Origin: Anaerolineales bacterium
GTDB taxonomy: Bacteria > Chloroflexota > Anaerolineae > Anaerolineales > UBA4823
Assembly: GCA_003105035.1 (NCBI GenBank)
Contig: PQAL01000018.1
Span: 1-64,000 of the forward strand
DNA: 64,000 bases
Reading direction: 5' to 3'
A program made the translations under genes and the position numbers. The notes beneath the pieces were generated by a model. It did not search any database and was not told the origin of the DNA. It saw only the letters and a program-made list of their open reading frames with translations. Below are positions 8,496 to 16,188 of this stretch, in pieces; the stretch's first letter is position 1, and every line of letters begins with the position of its first letter.

Positions 8496-10031
8496 CTAGC
8501 CACTTTGTATCTCCTGGCGAACGAGCAAGCCCATGGCAGCGATCAAACCCGCCATGATCCATAAGTATGGCATGGCAAATGAATCGATGCTAAAGCCCTC
8601 GCCGATGAAAGCCAGTATGGATAGCTGCCCGGCAAGGGCTAATGTCTTGATCGCGGTACATTGGCTGCGCCGTGAAAGCCGCGAAGATTGAAAGAGCACG
8701 TATATCCAGGTTATAAACACGGAAAAGCCGATGATGCCGGTCTCCGCCAGCAAACGGAACCAAAAGCTTTTAACGTTCGGCAGTTGGGTCAGGTAGAAGA
8801 GAACATTGCGGATCTCGAATGTAGCCCATCCCATGGGCGGAGCCAGGCTGGGGAAAAAGAAACCCGCATTCCCCAAACCAACCCCGAGCCAGGGGAATTG
8901 GTTGAACACATTCCAGCCGTTCAGCCAGTAGACCATGCGCTCCATGAAAATGAAGCGCTGGCTCAGTTTTAGCAGCGTCGTCTCATCCAGAGTGACTAAT
9001 CCAATGATCTCCTGGGTGGAAGGTGGCTCGCTGACCAGTTTGGCAAGCCTCCAATCGCGCTGCACGGAAAAATAGAGGATCCCCACCAATACCACGGCAT
9101 AGGCGGAAAGCAAGGCGATTGTTGCACTTGCGCTTATCCAGCTTCTCCGCCTGGCTGCGGAGCTGTAACGAAGGAATATTCGCTGATCGGTGAGGTAATT
9201 GACGATGCCTCGGTGCAGAGATACGTTCAGCCCGATAAACAGGTATATGAGCATCAGTAGGAACGAGATCAGTCCTATTCGGGGCGAGCTCAGGAAGAAA
9301 ACCAACACGCCAATCACAAGGAGGATATTTTCAATGGATATACGCCATATGCGAAATTTAAAAGCGGAGGTCTTTTTATAAGTAGCAGCCATCCAGATCG
9401 GTAAATACAACATGACCATCTGGTGAGCAAACCATGAGGCTTCATATGTCAGCCCGTTGACACGACCGTATCGGGGAGAATACTGGGGTGAAAGGACAGC
9501 CAGCCAGGATTGGATTTCGTTCATCCAGGTTGGATAGAAGTCATAATGGCGGAAAATAAAAAATGCCTGCACACACGACCAGGCAACAGCCAGGATACCT
9601 CCGATGGTGATGTACTTCCAGGTATTGTGCAATCGTTCGGGGCTCTTTACCCAGCTGGTGGTTACCAGGTAAAAGGTGATTCCGATCGCCAAGGTCAACA
9701 ATGCCCGTAGCTCCTGGGCTGGCATGGATTTACCTTTAAAACCTGGAATAAAGAAGAAAAATGCCAGAGCACTCGCAATAATTGCTATTGAAAAGAAAAT
9801 TATGAGAGGGACTGTTTCCTTAGGAAGTTCCCCCTTCCGTAGGATGAGAGGGATTGTCCAGATGATCAGTAAGATGAAAATGGGTAGGATGGCTAGCGGT
9901 GACACCAGTGCGCCAGTCAGCGAAGAGAGAAACGGGAAGGAAGTGAGTGGGAGGCTAATTAGTGCCAGCGCCCATAAAACCTCGCAAACCAACTCCCATT
10001 TCGTGTTGTGATGCCCTGATGACCCTACCAC
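8496..10031 (-). CDS. O-antigen ligase / Wzy-like polysaccharide polymerase
   Basis: 511 residues with about eleven hydrophobic helices. A large extracytoplasmic loop carries the family hallmark PWLGVGLGNAGFFFP (about residue 385), typical of Wzy_C/O-antigen ligase proteins. The GTG start is supported by GGAG 6 nt upstream. These integral membrane enzymes join or polymerise undecaprenyl-linked glycans on the outer face of the membrane. It follows the Wzz-like gene by 45 bp, so the pair likely works in surface polysaccharide assembly. No glycosyltransferases are adjacent. Confidence 0.85.
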   Translation of the reverse strand: MVGSSGHHNTKWELVCEVLWALALISLPLTSFPFLSSLTGALVSPLAILPIFILLIIWTIPLILRKGELPKETVPLIIFFSIAIIASALAFFFFIPGFKGKSMPAQELRALLTLAIGITFYLVTTSWVKSPERLHNTWKYITIGGILAVAWSCVQAFFIFRHYDFYPTWMNEIQSWLAVLSPQYSPRYGRVNGLTYEASWFAHQMVMLYLPIWMAATYKKTSAFKFRIWRISIENILLVIGVLVFFLSSPRIGLISFLLMLIYLFIGLNVSLHRGIVNYLTDQRIFLRYSSAARRRSWISASATIALLSAYAVVLVGILYFSVQRDWRLAKLVSEPPSTQEIIGLVTLDETTLLKLSQRFIFMERMVYWLNGWNVFNQFPWLGVGLGNAGFFFPSLAPPMGWATFEIRNVLFYLTQLPNVKSFWFRLLAETGIIGFSVFITWIYVLFQSSRLSRRSQCTAIKTLALAGQLSILAFIGEGFSIDSFAMPYLWIMAGLIAAMGLLVRQEIQSG

Positions 10032-10076
10032 GCGACACTCCTGATCATGTGATTGATATTAGGAGAAATGACCAAG

Positions 10077-10781
10077 CTATTCAGCTGCCATCCTGGTGGC
10101 GGTTTTGGGAACACGGCTGACCCAAACTGAAATGAATATGCCAATAATAAAGCCGATCAATACTCCGGCAAGCATCAAGTTATTGCGTCCGTAGAGTATG
10201 GGTTGTTCGGGAAGAGAAGCTGGGGTAGGAGCCTGGAAAATGACATAACCTGGAGCCAAGCCGGTAGCCTGCCACTTCAACATTTCCTGATAGCCTGCCA
10301 GGGCCCAAATGTTGGCGATTGCCTGAGCAACAGCGGGGTTCGGGTTGCGGAAGCGAAGCTCCCATATGTCATGTTTCCGTTCAATGGTATAGTTTTTTAA
10401 TAAATCACGGACAGTAAACAGGTATCCCGCGTCTTTTGCCTGGCTGACCACCTGATTAATGGTTTGGGTGGCAAGCAGAGCCCCTTCCGTAGTATTGAGC
10501 GCCATATCTTCATTGTATTGGATGAGGTCCTCTCTCATACCCAGGTGAGGAAATGAGTTCAAATCTAAAGTGACAAAATATTCGGCTGTAGCCTCGTAGA
10601 CAGGTGGATGCAGGTGGAAAAATAGATACCCAAACGCTCCCCCCAGCAAAGTGGCAATCAGGACAACCCACCAATACTGCAGCACTCGTAAAAAATATGC
10701 CTGCGGTGAAAATTCATCGGATGACATGTGGGAAAAGGTCCATTCCTGGCTTTTTGGATTTTCGATTACAGATTCTAACAC
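10077..10781 (-). CDS. Wzz-like chain-length determinant / polysaccharide export protein
   Basis: 234 residues. A cytoplasmic N-terminus with SPQAYFLRVLQYWWVVLIAT leads into membrane helix one (about 38-58). A periplasmic-type segment starting YEATAEYFVTLD follows, then helix two (about 205-225), a Wzz topology without a tyrosine kinase domain. The start is uncertain: GTG 10781 has a weak AAGG, while ATG 10727 has none. It is upstream of, and probably co-transcribed with, the O-antigen ligase-like gene. It would set polymer length in that system. Confidence 0.78.
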   Translation of the reverse strand: MLESVIENPKSQEWTFSHMSSDEFSPQAYFLRVLQYWWVVLIATLLGGAFGYLFFHLHPPVYEATAEYFVTLDLNSFPHLGMREDLIQYNEDMALNTTEGALLATQTINQVVSQAKDAGYLFTVRDLLKNYTIERKHDIWELRFRNPNPAVAQAIANIWALAGYQEMLKWQATGLAPGYVIFQAPTPASLPEQPILYGRNNLMLAGVLIGFIIGIFISVWVSRVPKTATRMAAE

Positions 10782-10797
10782 ATGCCTTCAGTGAAAT

Positions 10798-10833
10798 AAA
10801 AAGACCGGATGTGTTTTGACATCCGGCCTTTTT
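10798..10833 (-). terminator. Terminator of the decaheme cytochrome gene
   Basis: CCGGATGT (10805-10812) pairs with ACATCCGG (10819-10826) around GTTTTG. The stem is extended by A/T pairs and ends on the minus strand in TCTTTTTATTT. It lies 18 bp past the decaheme gene stop at 10852. Confidence 0.88.
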
Positions 10834-10851
10834 CTAGCAGTTCGCTTGAGA

Positions 10852-13068
10852 TTATGGTGCTGCGACTGGTGGGCGGGTCAGGGTGGTGACATCACCACGG
10901 ACAGCCTGGATGCTGTCGTACAGGACCTGCAGGATGTACTTTCCGTTGTGGACAAAGGCACCTGGATCCTTCTGGACCCACTGATAGTTATAGGCAGCGC
11001 GAAGCAGGTTGGGCGTCCAGGAAGCGAAGGCATTGTCTCTGGTCATCTCTTCCGGATCTGCGGAACCGTTGGCATTGGTGTCGATGAAGAAGTAAGGGTA
11101 GCTTGATCCAGCATACACGAGGGGTGATTTCGCCACATCGTTGGCGTACTTCTGGATAGCGGCATAGAGCAGCTCAGCTTCGGTAGCAACTTCATCATAT
11201 ATACCCTCGGTAGTGTTGGCATCACCGTCATAATCGGTGGTTCCCATGCGGATGGTCTCAGGCCCTTGATTGCCTGGGTGACAGGCCAAGCACAGCTCGG
11301 TGTTGACACCCAGCTCATGCGAGTCATGGCAGGTCACACAGCTCTGACCGGCATCTACGTGGGCATGGTGACCCAGGTAATCCTTGCCGGTGAACTCATA
11401 GGCACCCTTGGCTTCGGTACCGAACAGGGTGGCCCCTGCACCGAAGTAGTGCGGGTTCCGGAAGCGCAGGTCTGCTGAAACGGTATCAGCGGGCAAATCG
11501 CCGATGGCTTTGTTGACGCTCACGGTAGACTCACGACCCTGATGGCAGGTGATGCACAGGTTAGCTGGGGCACCTTCGCCGAAAGTCAGGACGGCACCGC
11601 TGGGGAATTTAGCCCCAGCAACCGTGTACGTGGCTGGGAATTGCGTCACATCGTGGCAGGTCTGGCATTCAAAACCTTGAGAGACCGGCTGGGCGATAGT
11701 CACACCAGTCACTTTGTCGGAGGAAGCGGCAGCTTCCTTGACGAAGAGTGGGAGGCCAGCAGCAGAGTGGCACTTTGAGCACGTGGCGGGAACTTCGCCC
11801 TCGGCATCCCAATCACGAAAGGCCATCTCGGTGGCAGCAAAGTGACCAGCGTCGATGCGGTGCATGGCTGTCATGTCAATCGGGGTGCTTAGCTGTGTGT
11901 TCAAATCAGCAATTGAATCATACAGCAGCTCGATCACGTACTTGGCGTTATGCGCATAAGCACCGGGATCCTTGACCGATAGCTGGTAGTTATAAGCTGC
12001 TTTCAGCATGCGAGCGGTCCATGAAGCATAAGCAGCGCCATCGGCACTGGATTCTTCAGCATCGACTACACCATTGTCATTAGTATCATTGATGAAATAT
12101 GGGTAGGTGGCTGGATCATATGCAACGGGGGCCTTGGCAACTTCCTTTGCGTAAGCCTGGATGGCTTTCAAAGTCACGTCCTGGAGACCGGTGAGCTCAG
12201 CTGCTATGCCTTCGGTCGTATCGCCGTTACCGTTGTAATCTTCCGTCGAGCCGTTCATGCGGATCTTTACCAGGTCTTCGGCAGAGGCGACGTTACTATG
12301 GCATTCCTGGCAGAGTTCGACTTTAATTTCCAGGGTGTGCTGGTCGTGGCAGCTGATGCAGGTGTTCAGGTTATCAGCATGCAAGAACTTGCCATCATAG
12401 GTTTGGTCGGCATACTGGTAGCCACCACCGGTAACGGTTCCGTACTGCGTTGCAGCGGCTGCAAAATAGTGGATATTGGTGAAACGCAGATCGGCGGAGA
12501 CGGTATCCAGTGTGTCGGTCAGGACATTGGTGGCGATCGCATTATCGATGCTGGAGCCTGAAGCGCGTCCTGTATGGCAGGCAACGCAGCGGGCTTCGGG
12601 TCCGAGGTCGTTCACAGCTACGCCTGACGGGAAGGTGACTGTGTCCAGGGCAACTGCAACTTCGTTATGGCAGGCTTCGCAGGTGATACCATTGCTGACT
12701 GGCTGAGCTGCGTCGACCACGCCCGGAGTGGATCCATCAGCGCCAACGAAATCTTCAAAGCCGGTGTCGGAATGGCACTGGGCGCAGCCGGTGGGTACTT
12801 CCTGGGGATCATCTCCATCCCAGTGGCGGAAAGCTTCGGCAGTCGAATCTGCGTGGCCAGAGCCAGCCCAGGCCGCTTCAATTTCTGGAACCAGGACGAC
12901 CGGAGTCGGGCATGGTTCGGCAGTTGGGCAGGCAGGCGCTTCGGGGCAGGTTGGACATTCCTGGACCGTCGGAACCACGGTGGGGGTTGCTGGGGAAGAA
13001 CAAGCTGCAATAGCCAGGGCCAGGCCGATCAGCAGCAACCCAACATATAGATATTTCTTGTAATTCAT
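10852..13068 (-). CDS. Decaheme c-type cytochrome lipoprotein with internal duplication and EF-hand-like loops
   Basis: 738 residues. The signal peptide ends in lipobox IAAC (Cys23), followed by a Cys/Pro-rich segment without heme motifs. Ten CXXCH motifs follow in two sets of five: CAQCH, CEACH, CVACH, CISCH, CQECH, then CSKCH, CQTCH, CITCH, CVTCH, CLACH. The halves (about 65-395 and 400-730) repeat the same landmarks: HxADSTAEAFRHWD versus HFAATEMAFRDWD, TVSADLRF twice, and KDPGAYAHNAKY versus KDPGAFVHNGKY. Each half carries a calcium-loop-like DTNxNGxxDxEE. It is an exported, lipid-anchored electron carrier. GAGGAG lies 6 nt before the ATG. Partner and acceptor are unknown; it sits beside the response-regulator operon and is probably controlled by it. 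Confidence 0.92.
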   Translation of the reverse strand: MNYKKYLYVGLLLIGLALAIAACSSPATPTVVPTVQECPTCPEAPACPTAEPCPTPVVLVPEIEAAWAGSGHADSTAEAFRHWDGDDPQEVPTGCAQCHSDTGFEDFVGADGSTPGVVDAAQPVSNGITCEACHNEVAVALDTVTFPSGVAVNDLGPEARCVACHTGRASGSSIDNAIATNVLTDTLDTVSADLRFTNIHYFAAAATQYGTVTGGGYQYADQTYDGKFLHADNLNTCISCHDQHTLEIKVELCQECHSNVASAEDLVKIRMNGSTEDYNGNGDTTEGIAAELTGLQDVTLKAIQAYAKEVAKAPVAYDPATYPYFINDTNDNGVVDAEESSADGAAYASWTARMLKAAYNYQLSVKDPGAYAHNAKYVIELLYDSIADLNTQLSTPIDMTAMHRIDAGHFAATEMAFRDWDAEGEVPATCSKCHSAAGLPLFVKEAAASSDKVTGVTIAQPVSQGFECQTCHDVTQFPATYTVAGAKFPSGAVLTFGEGAPANLCITCHQGRESTVSVNKAIGDLPADTVSADLRFRNPHYFGAGATLFGTEAKGAYEFTGKDYLGHHAHVDAGQSCVTCHDSHELGVNTELCLACHPGNQGPETIRMGTTDYDGDANTTEGIYDEVATEAELLYAAIQKYANDVAKSPLVYAGSSYPYFFIDTNANGSADPEEMTRDNAFASWTPNLLRAAYNYQWVQKDPGAFVHNGKYILQVLYDSIQAVRGDVTTLTRPPVAAP

Positions 13069-13354
13069 AGATTTCTCCTCATGAGGGAATAGAAATTTTT
13101 ACAGCAGATACAGATAGGGTAAAGGTATCAATAATCTTATTAGGCTCCTCCTTTGGCGAAAAAATATTAAATCACTTCGAAAGTGGGCAGACCTATTAAC
13201 ACCAGCAGAATGTAATTGAATACACCATTAATAATAGGTTGAACACCCTATAGAATTCTACCATAAAATTAGGGCATAATGAGTAGATTGTATTAAAATT
13301 CTCAAACAGAATGGGCGAATCTAGATTAAAGAATTTTTTCAAGATTTAAACGAA
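13069..13354. promoter_or_regulatory. AT-rich regulatory region of the decaheme cytochrome gene
   Basis: Non-coding stretch upstream of the decaheme gene. It contains the 18-bp operator-like sequence at 13234-13251 and a further ATAGGGTAAA at 13114-13123. The same ATAGGGTAAA occurs on the other strand upstream of the octaheme operon (25704-25713). No gene is seen. Confidence 0.55.
13234..13251. promoter_or_regulatory. Operator-like site, ATAGGTTnnnCACCCTAT
   Basis: Imperfect inverted repeat ATAGGTTG-AA-CACCCTAT. It matches the site at 25661-25678 at 15 of 18 positions, differing only in the three central bases. Both lie upstream of multiheme cytochrome genes. A regulator shared by the island, possibly the NarL-type protein encoded at 13825-14478, is inferred. 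Confidence 0.55.
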
Positions 13355-13395
13355 AACCTTGCGCCATGAGTGTTTTACCCGCGCAGCGCAAGGTT
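13355..13395 (-). terminator. Terminator after the 96-residue membrane protein gene
   Basis: AACCTTGCGC (13355-13364) pairs with GCGCAAGGTT (13386-13395), a perfect 10-bp stem with a 21-nt loop, followed on the minus strand by TTTTCGTTT. It starts 24 bp past the stop at 13419 and ends the sensor-regulator operon. Confidence 0.7.
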
Positions 13396-13418
13396 ATATA
13401 ATGCCAGTATCGAGAGTA

Positions 13419-13709
13419 TTACTTTACTTCCTTATGTTCTTCTGCCTTGTTGGCTCCTTGAGCAAACAGATAGATGGTAAGAATGACAATCATGCCGATC
13501 ACCATCCCAGCGATTTCCGGCCAGCGAGCAGAAAATTCGAGCACCAAGCCACGCCCGCCAACCGATAATTGATTCCCAAATTTTACGACTGCGTTTGTGA
13601 TACGGGTCAGATTTACCGTGAGATAAGCTACACCTACCAGAGCCAAGACAGTGAACGGGATGGCTATTACCATGGTCCAAAAAGTGGCGTGAAATTGTAC
13701 TTTACGCAT
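13419..13709 (-). CDS. Small two-helix membrane protein, unknown function
   Basis: 96 residues from ATG 13709, with GGAGG 5 nt upstream; the longer frame has no support. Two hydrophobic helices (about 8-33 and 64-85) are joined by a loop of about 30 residues (TRITNAVVKFGNQLSVGGRG). The C-terminus is short and charged (KAEEHKEVK). No family recognised. It lies downstream of the response regulator, with its own promoter. A role with the sensor kinase or the cytochromes is possible but unproven. Confidence 0.7.
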   Translation of the reverse strand: MRKVQFHATFWTMVIAIPFTVLALVGVAYLTVNLTRITNAVVKFGNQLSVGGRGLVLEFSARWPEIAGMVIGMIVILTIYLFAQGANKAEEHKEVK

Positions 13710-13730
13710 ACCAACCTCCACAATAAGAAT

Positions 13731-13781
13731 AAGCCTGCCTGTATTTATACATATCATATAAAACAGGCTGGCTTCCGTCAA
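13731..13781 (-). promoter_or_regulatory. Promoter inside a long inverted repeat, for the 96-residue membrane protein
   Basis: On the minus strand TTGACG (13781-13776), a 17-bp spacer and TATGAT (13758-13753) form a near-consensus sigma-70-type promoter. The 12-bp arms AAGCCTGCCTGT (13731-13742) and ACAGGCTGGCTT (13763-13774; 11 of 12 complementary) flank the -10, one arm in the spacer. Because only one arm is transcribed, a DNA operator is more likely than an RNA hairpin. Confidence 0.6.
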
Positions 13782-13824
13782 TAGGGACAATGTGGGATTT
13801 TTATAATAGGGTAATAAGCCCAAA

Positions 13825-14478
13825 TCAAGCAGAGATCAGGCCTTTCCTTATGGCATATTTTACCAATTCGCTTTTTGAGTGTAGTTCGAGTTTACGCATG
13901 AGATTTTCACGGTGGCGTGCTACGGTGTGCTTGCTGATTTGGAGTGTCTCACCAATCTCATCATTGCTGAGACCTTCGGCAAGCAGGCTAAGCACTTCTT
14001 GCTCGCGTGTCGTCAAGCCGTCGAGAGAACTTTTTTCGCTTTCCTGAGATGACCGGCCTAAAAAGTCGGCCACCAGGGCTTTGGCAAGAGATGGGTAGAT
14101 ATAAATCTCACCTGCAAAGGCGGCACGGATCGAGGTGATCAAGTCTTCAGGGGCAGCGCGCTTGGGTACATAGCCAGACGCACCCGCCTGTAGCATTTCG
14201 AAAAAGTACTGCTCGTCTTCATGGATGGTCAGGGCGATCACCGAGATATTTGGATATTGTTCTTTGATCTGGCGAGTAGCCTCGATACCTGAAATATCCG
14301 GAAGGGTGATATCCATCACGATGACATCCGGCAATAGTTCCTTGGCTTTTTCTAAGGCCCGTGTGCCGCTATCAGCTTCACCGACAATTTGCATGTCTGG
14401 TTGACCTTCAAGGAGCATACGCAGACCAGTGCGAACAACTTGGTGATCGTCAACGAGCAATAATTTAATATCAGGCAT
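13825..14478 (-). CDS. NarL/LuxR-type response regulator
   Basis: 217 residues from ATG 14478, with GGAGG 8 nt upstream. The receiver domain (1-120) has the acidic pair in LLVDDHQVVR, phospho-acceptor Asp in VIVMDITLPD, the Thr/Lys positions in ALTIHEDE and YVPKRA. The C-terminal LuxR helix-turn-helix has LTTREQEVLSLLAEGLSNDEIG and SKHTVARHRENLMRKL. The start overlaps the end of the kinase gene by 8 bp. Position in the middle of the cytochrome island suggests it controls the respiratory genes in response to the kinase signal. Confidence 0.95.
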   Translation of the reverse strand: MPDIKLLLVDDHQVVRTGLRMLLEGQPDMQIVGEADSGTRALEKAKELLPDVIVMDITLPDISGIEATRQIKEQYPNISVIALTIHEDEQYFFEMLQAGASGYVPKRAAPEDLITSIRAAFAGEIYIYPSLAKALVADFLGRSSQESEKSSLDGLTTREQEVLSLLAEGLSNDEIGETLQISKHTVARHRENLMRKLELHSKSELVKYAIRKGLISA

Positions 14479-15955
14479 CTTGTGTCCCTCCGTAAATGGG
14501 TACATTAACTTGAATCAGCGTGCCTTTACCAGGCTGTGAGAGGATGGTGCATGTTCCACCTACCAAAGCAGCGCGTTCCACCATACCCAAAAGGCCAAGG
14601 GCAGTAGACTTGCCTTGTTTCTTTTTCAATACTGCGTCTGTAATGAACCCCTGGCCGTTATCTTCCACCCGCAGGTAGATATTATCTTCTGTATAGTCGA
14701 GTTGAATGTCAATGCGAGTGGCATTTGCATGGCGAATTACATTCGTGATGGCCTCCTGGGCGATGCGGAATACAACCGCTCTGAGATCAGGGTTCAATTT
14801 TGGTTTACCGCCATGGCTGACTAGAGATATTGGGATGCCTGACCGGTCGCTTATATCGCTGGTATACCACCGCAATGCGGCCAGCAAGCCCAGATCATCC
14901 AGCTGTGGAGGATGCAGTCCGGTGACCAGGTGCTGCAGCTCGACCACACCATCACTGGCTAGCTTCTCCAGCTGGATGGCTTGTTCAATCGCCCTGTTTT
15001 TGTTGGCGGGGATCATTTCCGACATGCCGCGTAAACCCATACCCAGGGCAGTTAAGGTCTGGCCGGTTTCATCGTGTAGCTCGCGGGCGATGCGTTGGCG
15101 TTCAGCTTCCTGGGCAATGACCGTCCGGTGAAGCAGCTCTCCGCGTAGCTCTTCGAGGCGTTGCTGTTCGGCGATTTGGGCATCACGCAAGGTTTCAATT
15201 TGCTGGTTGCTCTCTACCTGAAAAGCCCGTAGGGAGCGAATAATGAAAACTGAAGCCAACGCTGCCATCAGCGCCCTAAAAACCTGAATTGGGAAACCAA
15301 ATATCTCAAGGAAGACATTGGTATTTAAGATTGAGGATGGGAAAATTACGCTTGGAGAGGAAAATAGCTGCCCCACAATTCCATACAAGCCGAACGCAAT
15401 GGCAGCCAGCATTACGTCGCGGCCGATACCCGGCATACCCAATTGGATAAATCGACCACGCTGTAATATTAATCCCCAAAAAGTAAGCAAGGCACCGGGA
15501 ATTGCGAGGGCATAACGGGTGTATACATCTGCAGCAATGGCGCGTGCTTCGGGGCTGGCGTTGCTGAACAACACTCCCAGTAAACCGACCACCCAAATGG
15601 CAGTAATGGTCGAAAGCATTCCGATGTATAACTTACGTTTTTCTACACCGGTTATCAAGCGCGCCCCAAAGGCTATTAAAAACAGAAATGACGACGCCAG
15701 GGCAATTAATCGAAACGGCAGGACCCAGGGAGGATTACTTATCCCGTAGATCTGGTTATTCATGATCAGGAACATCTCAAGCCATTCATGGCAACCATGG
15801 ATCAACCCAAAACCGATCAACGGGCGGAGAGCGCGTGAAAAATCCATCTTGGAAGAATGGCCGATTTCAAGCAGAACTGCCAGTCCCATCGCAAAGAAAG
15901 ACAGTCCATAAAAAAAGTACACAATAATGATGTTTCGGGTAAAAAATTCAGCCAT
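14471..15955 (-). CDS. NarX/DegS-type membrane histidine kinase
   Basis: 494 residues. The first ~240 contain seven hydrophobic helices, starting IIIVYFFYGLSFFAMG, with little extracytoplasmic domain, so the signal is probably sensed in or at the membrane. A coiled linker (QIAEQQRLEELRGELL) leads to HisKA_3 with the phospho-acceptor in RIARELHDETGQTL. The HATPase domain has QEAITNVIRHA (N box), VEDNGQGF (G1) and LGLLGMVERA. It pairs with the overlapping response regulator gene. Quinone pool or redox sensing would fit the context but is inference. Confidence 0.93.
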   Translation of the reverse strand: MAEFFTRNIIIVYFFYGLSFFAMGLAVLLEIGHSSKMDFSRALRPLIGFGLIHGCHEWLEMFLIMNNQIYGISNPPWVLPFRLIALASSFLFLIAFGARLITGVEKRKLYIGMLSTITAIWVVGLLGVLFSNASPEARAIAADVYTRYALAIPGALLTFWGLILQRGRFIQLGMPGIGRDVMLAAIAFGLYGIVGQLFSSPSVIFPSSILNTNVFLEIFGFPIQVFRALMAALASVFIIRSLRAFQVESNQQIETLRDAQIAEQQRLEELRGELLHRTVIAQEAERQRIARELHDETGQTLTALGMGLRGMSEMIPANKNRAIEQAIQLEKLASDGVVELQHLVTGLHPPQLDDLGLLAALRWYTSDISDRSGIPISLVSHGGKPKLNPDLRAVVFRIAQEAITNVIRHANATRIDIQLDYTEDNIYLRVEDNGQGFITDAVLKKKQGKSTALGLLGMVERAALVGGTCTILSQPGKGTLIQVNVPIYGGTQDA

Positions 15956-16188
15956 CCGCTAATATTCTCAAGTGGATTTTTAACTGACGACAAATACACG
16001 ATAAAAGTAAATTTTCATCTATCCAAGTTGAGTGAATGTGACTTTCATTCGATCATCTCCTCCACTGGCTCTCGCAGATGGGGAATTCTACGCATCCATC
16101 CACCACCTGGAGAAATGTACCCAAATACGCCAGCTGAGTCGACCTGAATGACCCATCCTTCACCTCTTTCGGCAATCGGTGTAATGTT

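Noticed and set aside
12900-12975. CPTCP-type cysteine pairs near the N-terminus of the decaheme protein as extra heme sites
   Set aside because: None is followed by His, so they do not fit CXXCH; they belong to a Cys/Pro-rich linker after the lipobox.
13234-13251. Classical E. coli NarL heptamer pair (TACYYMT 7-2-7)
   Set aside because: The arms are in a different orientation and do not match the consensus; the site is reported only as an island-specific operator candidate.
13731-13774. Rho-independent terminator after the response regulator gene
   Set aside because: The inverted repeat lacks a U-run and overlaps a near-consensus minus-strand promoter, so a DNA operator is more likely.
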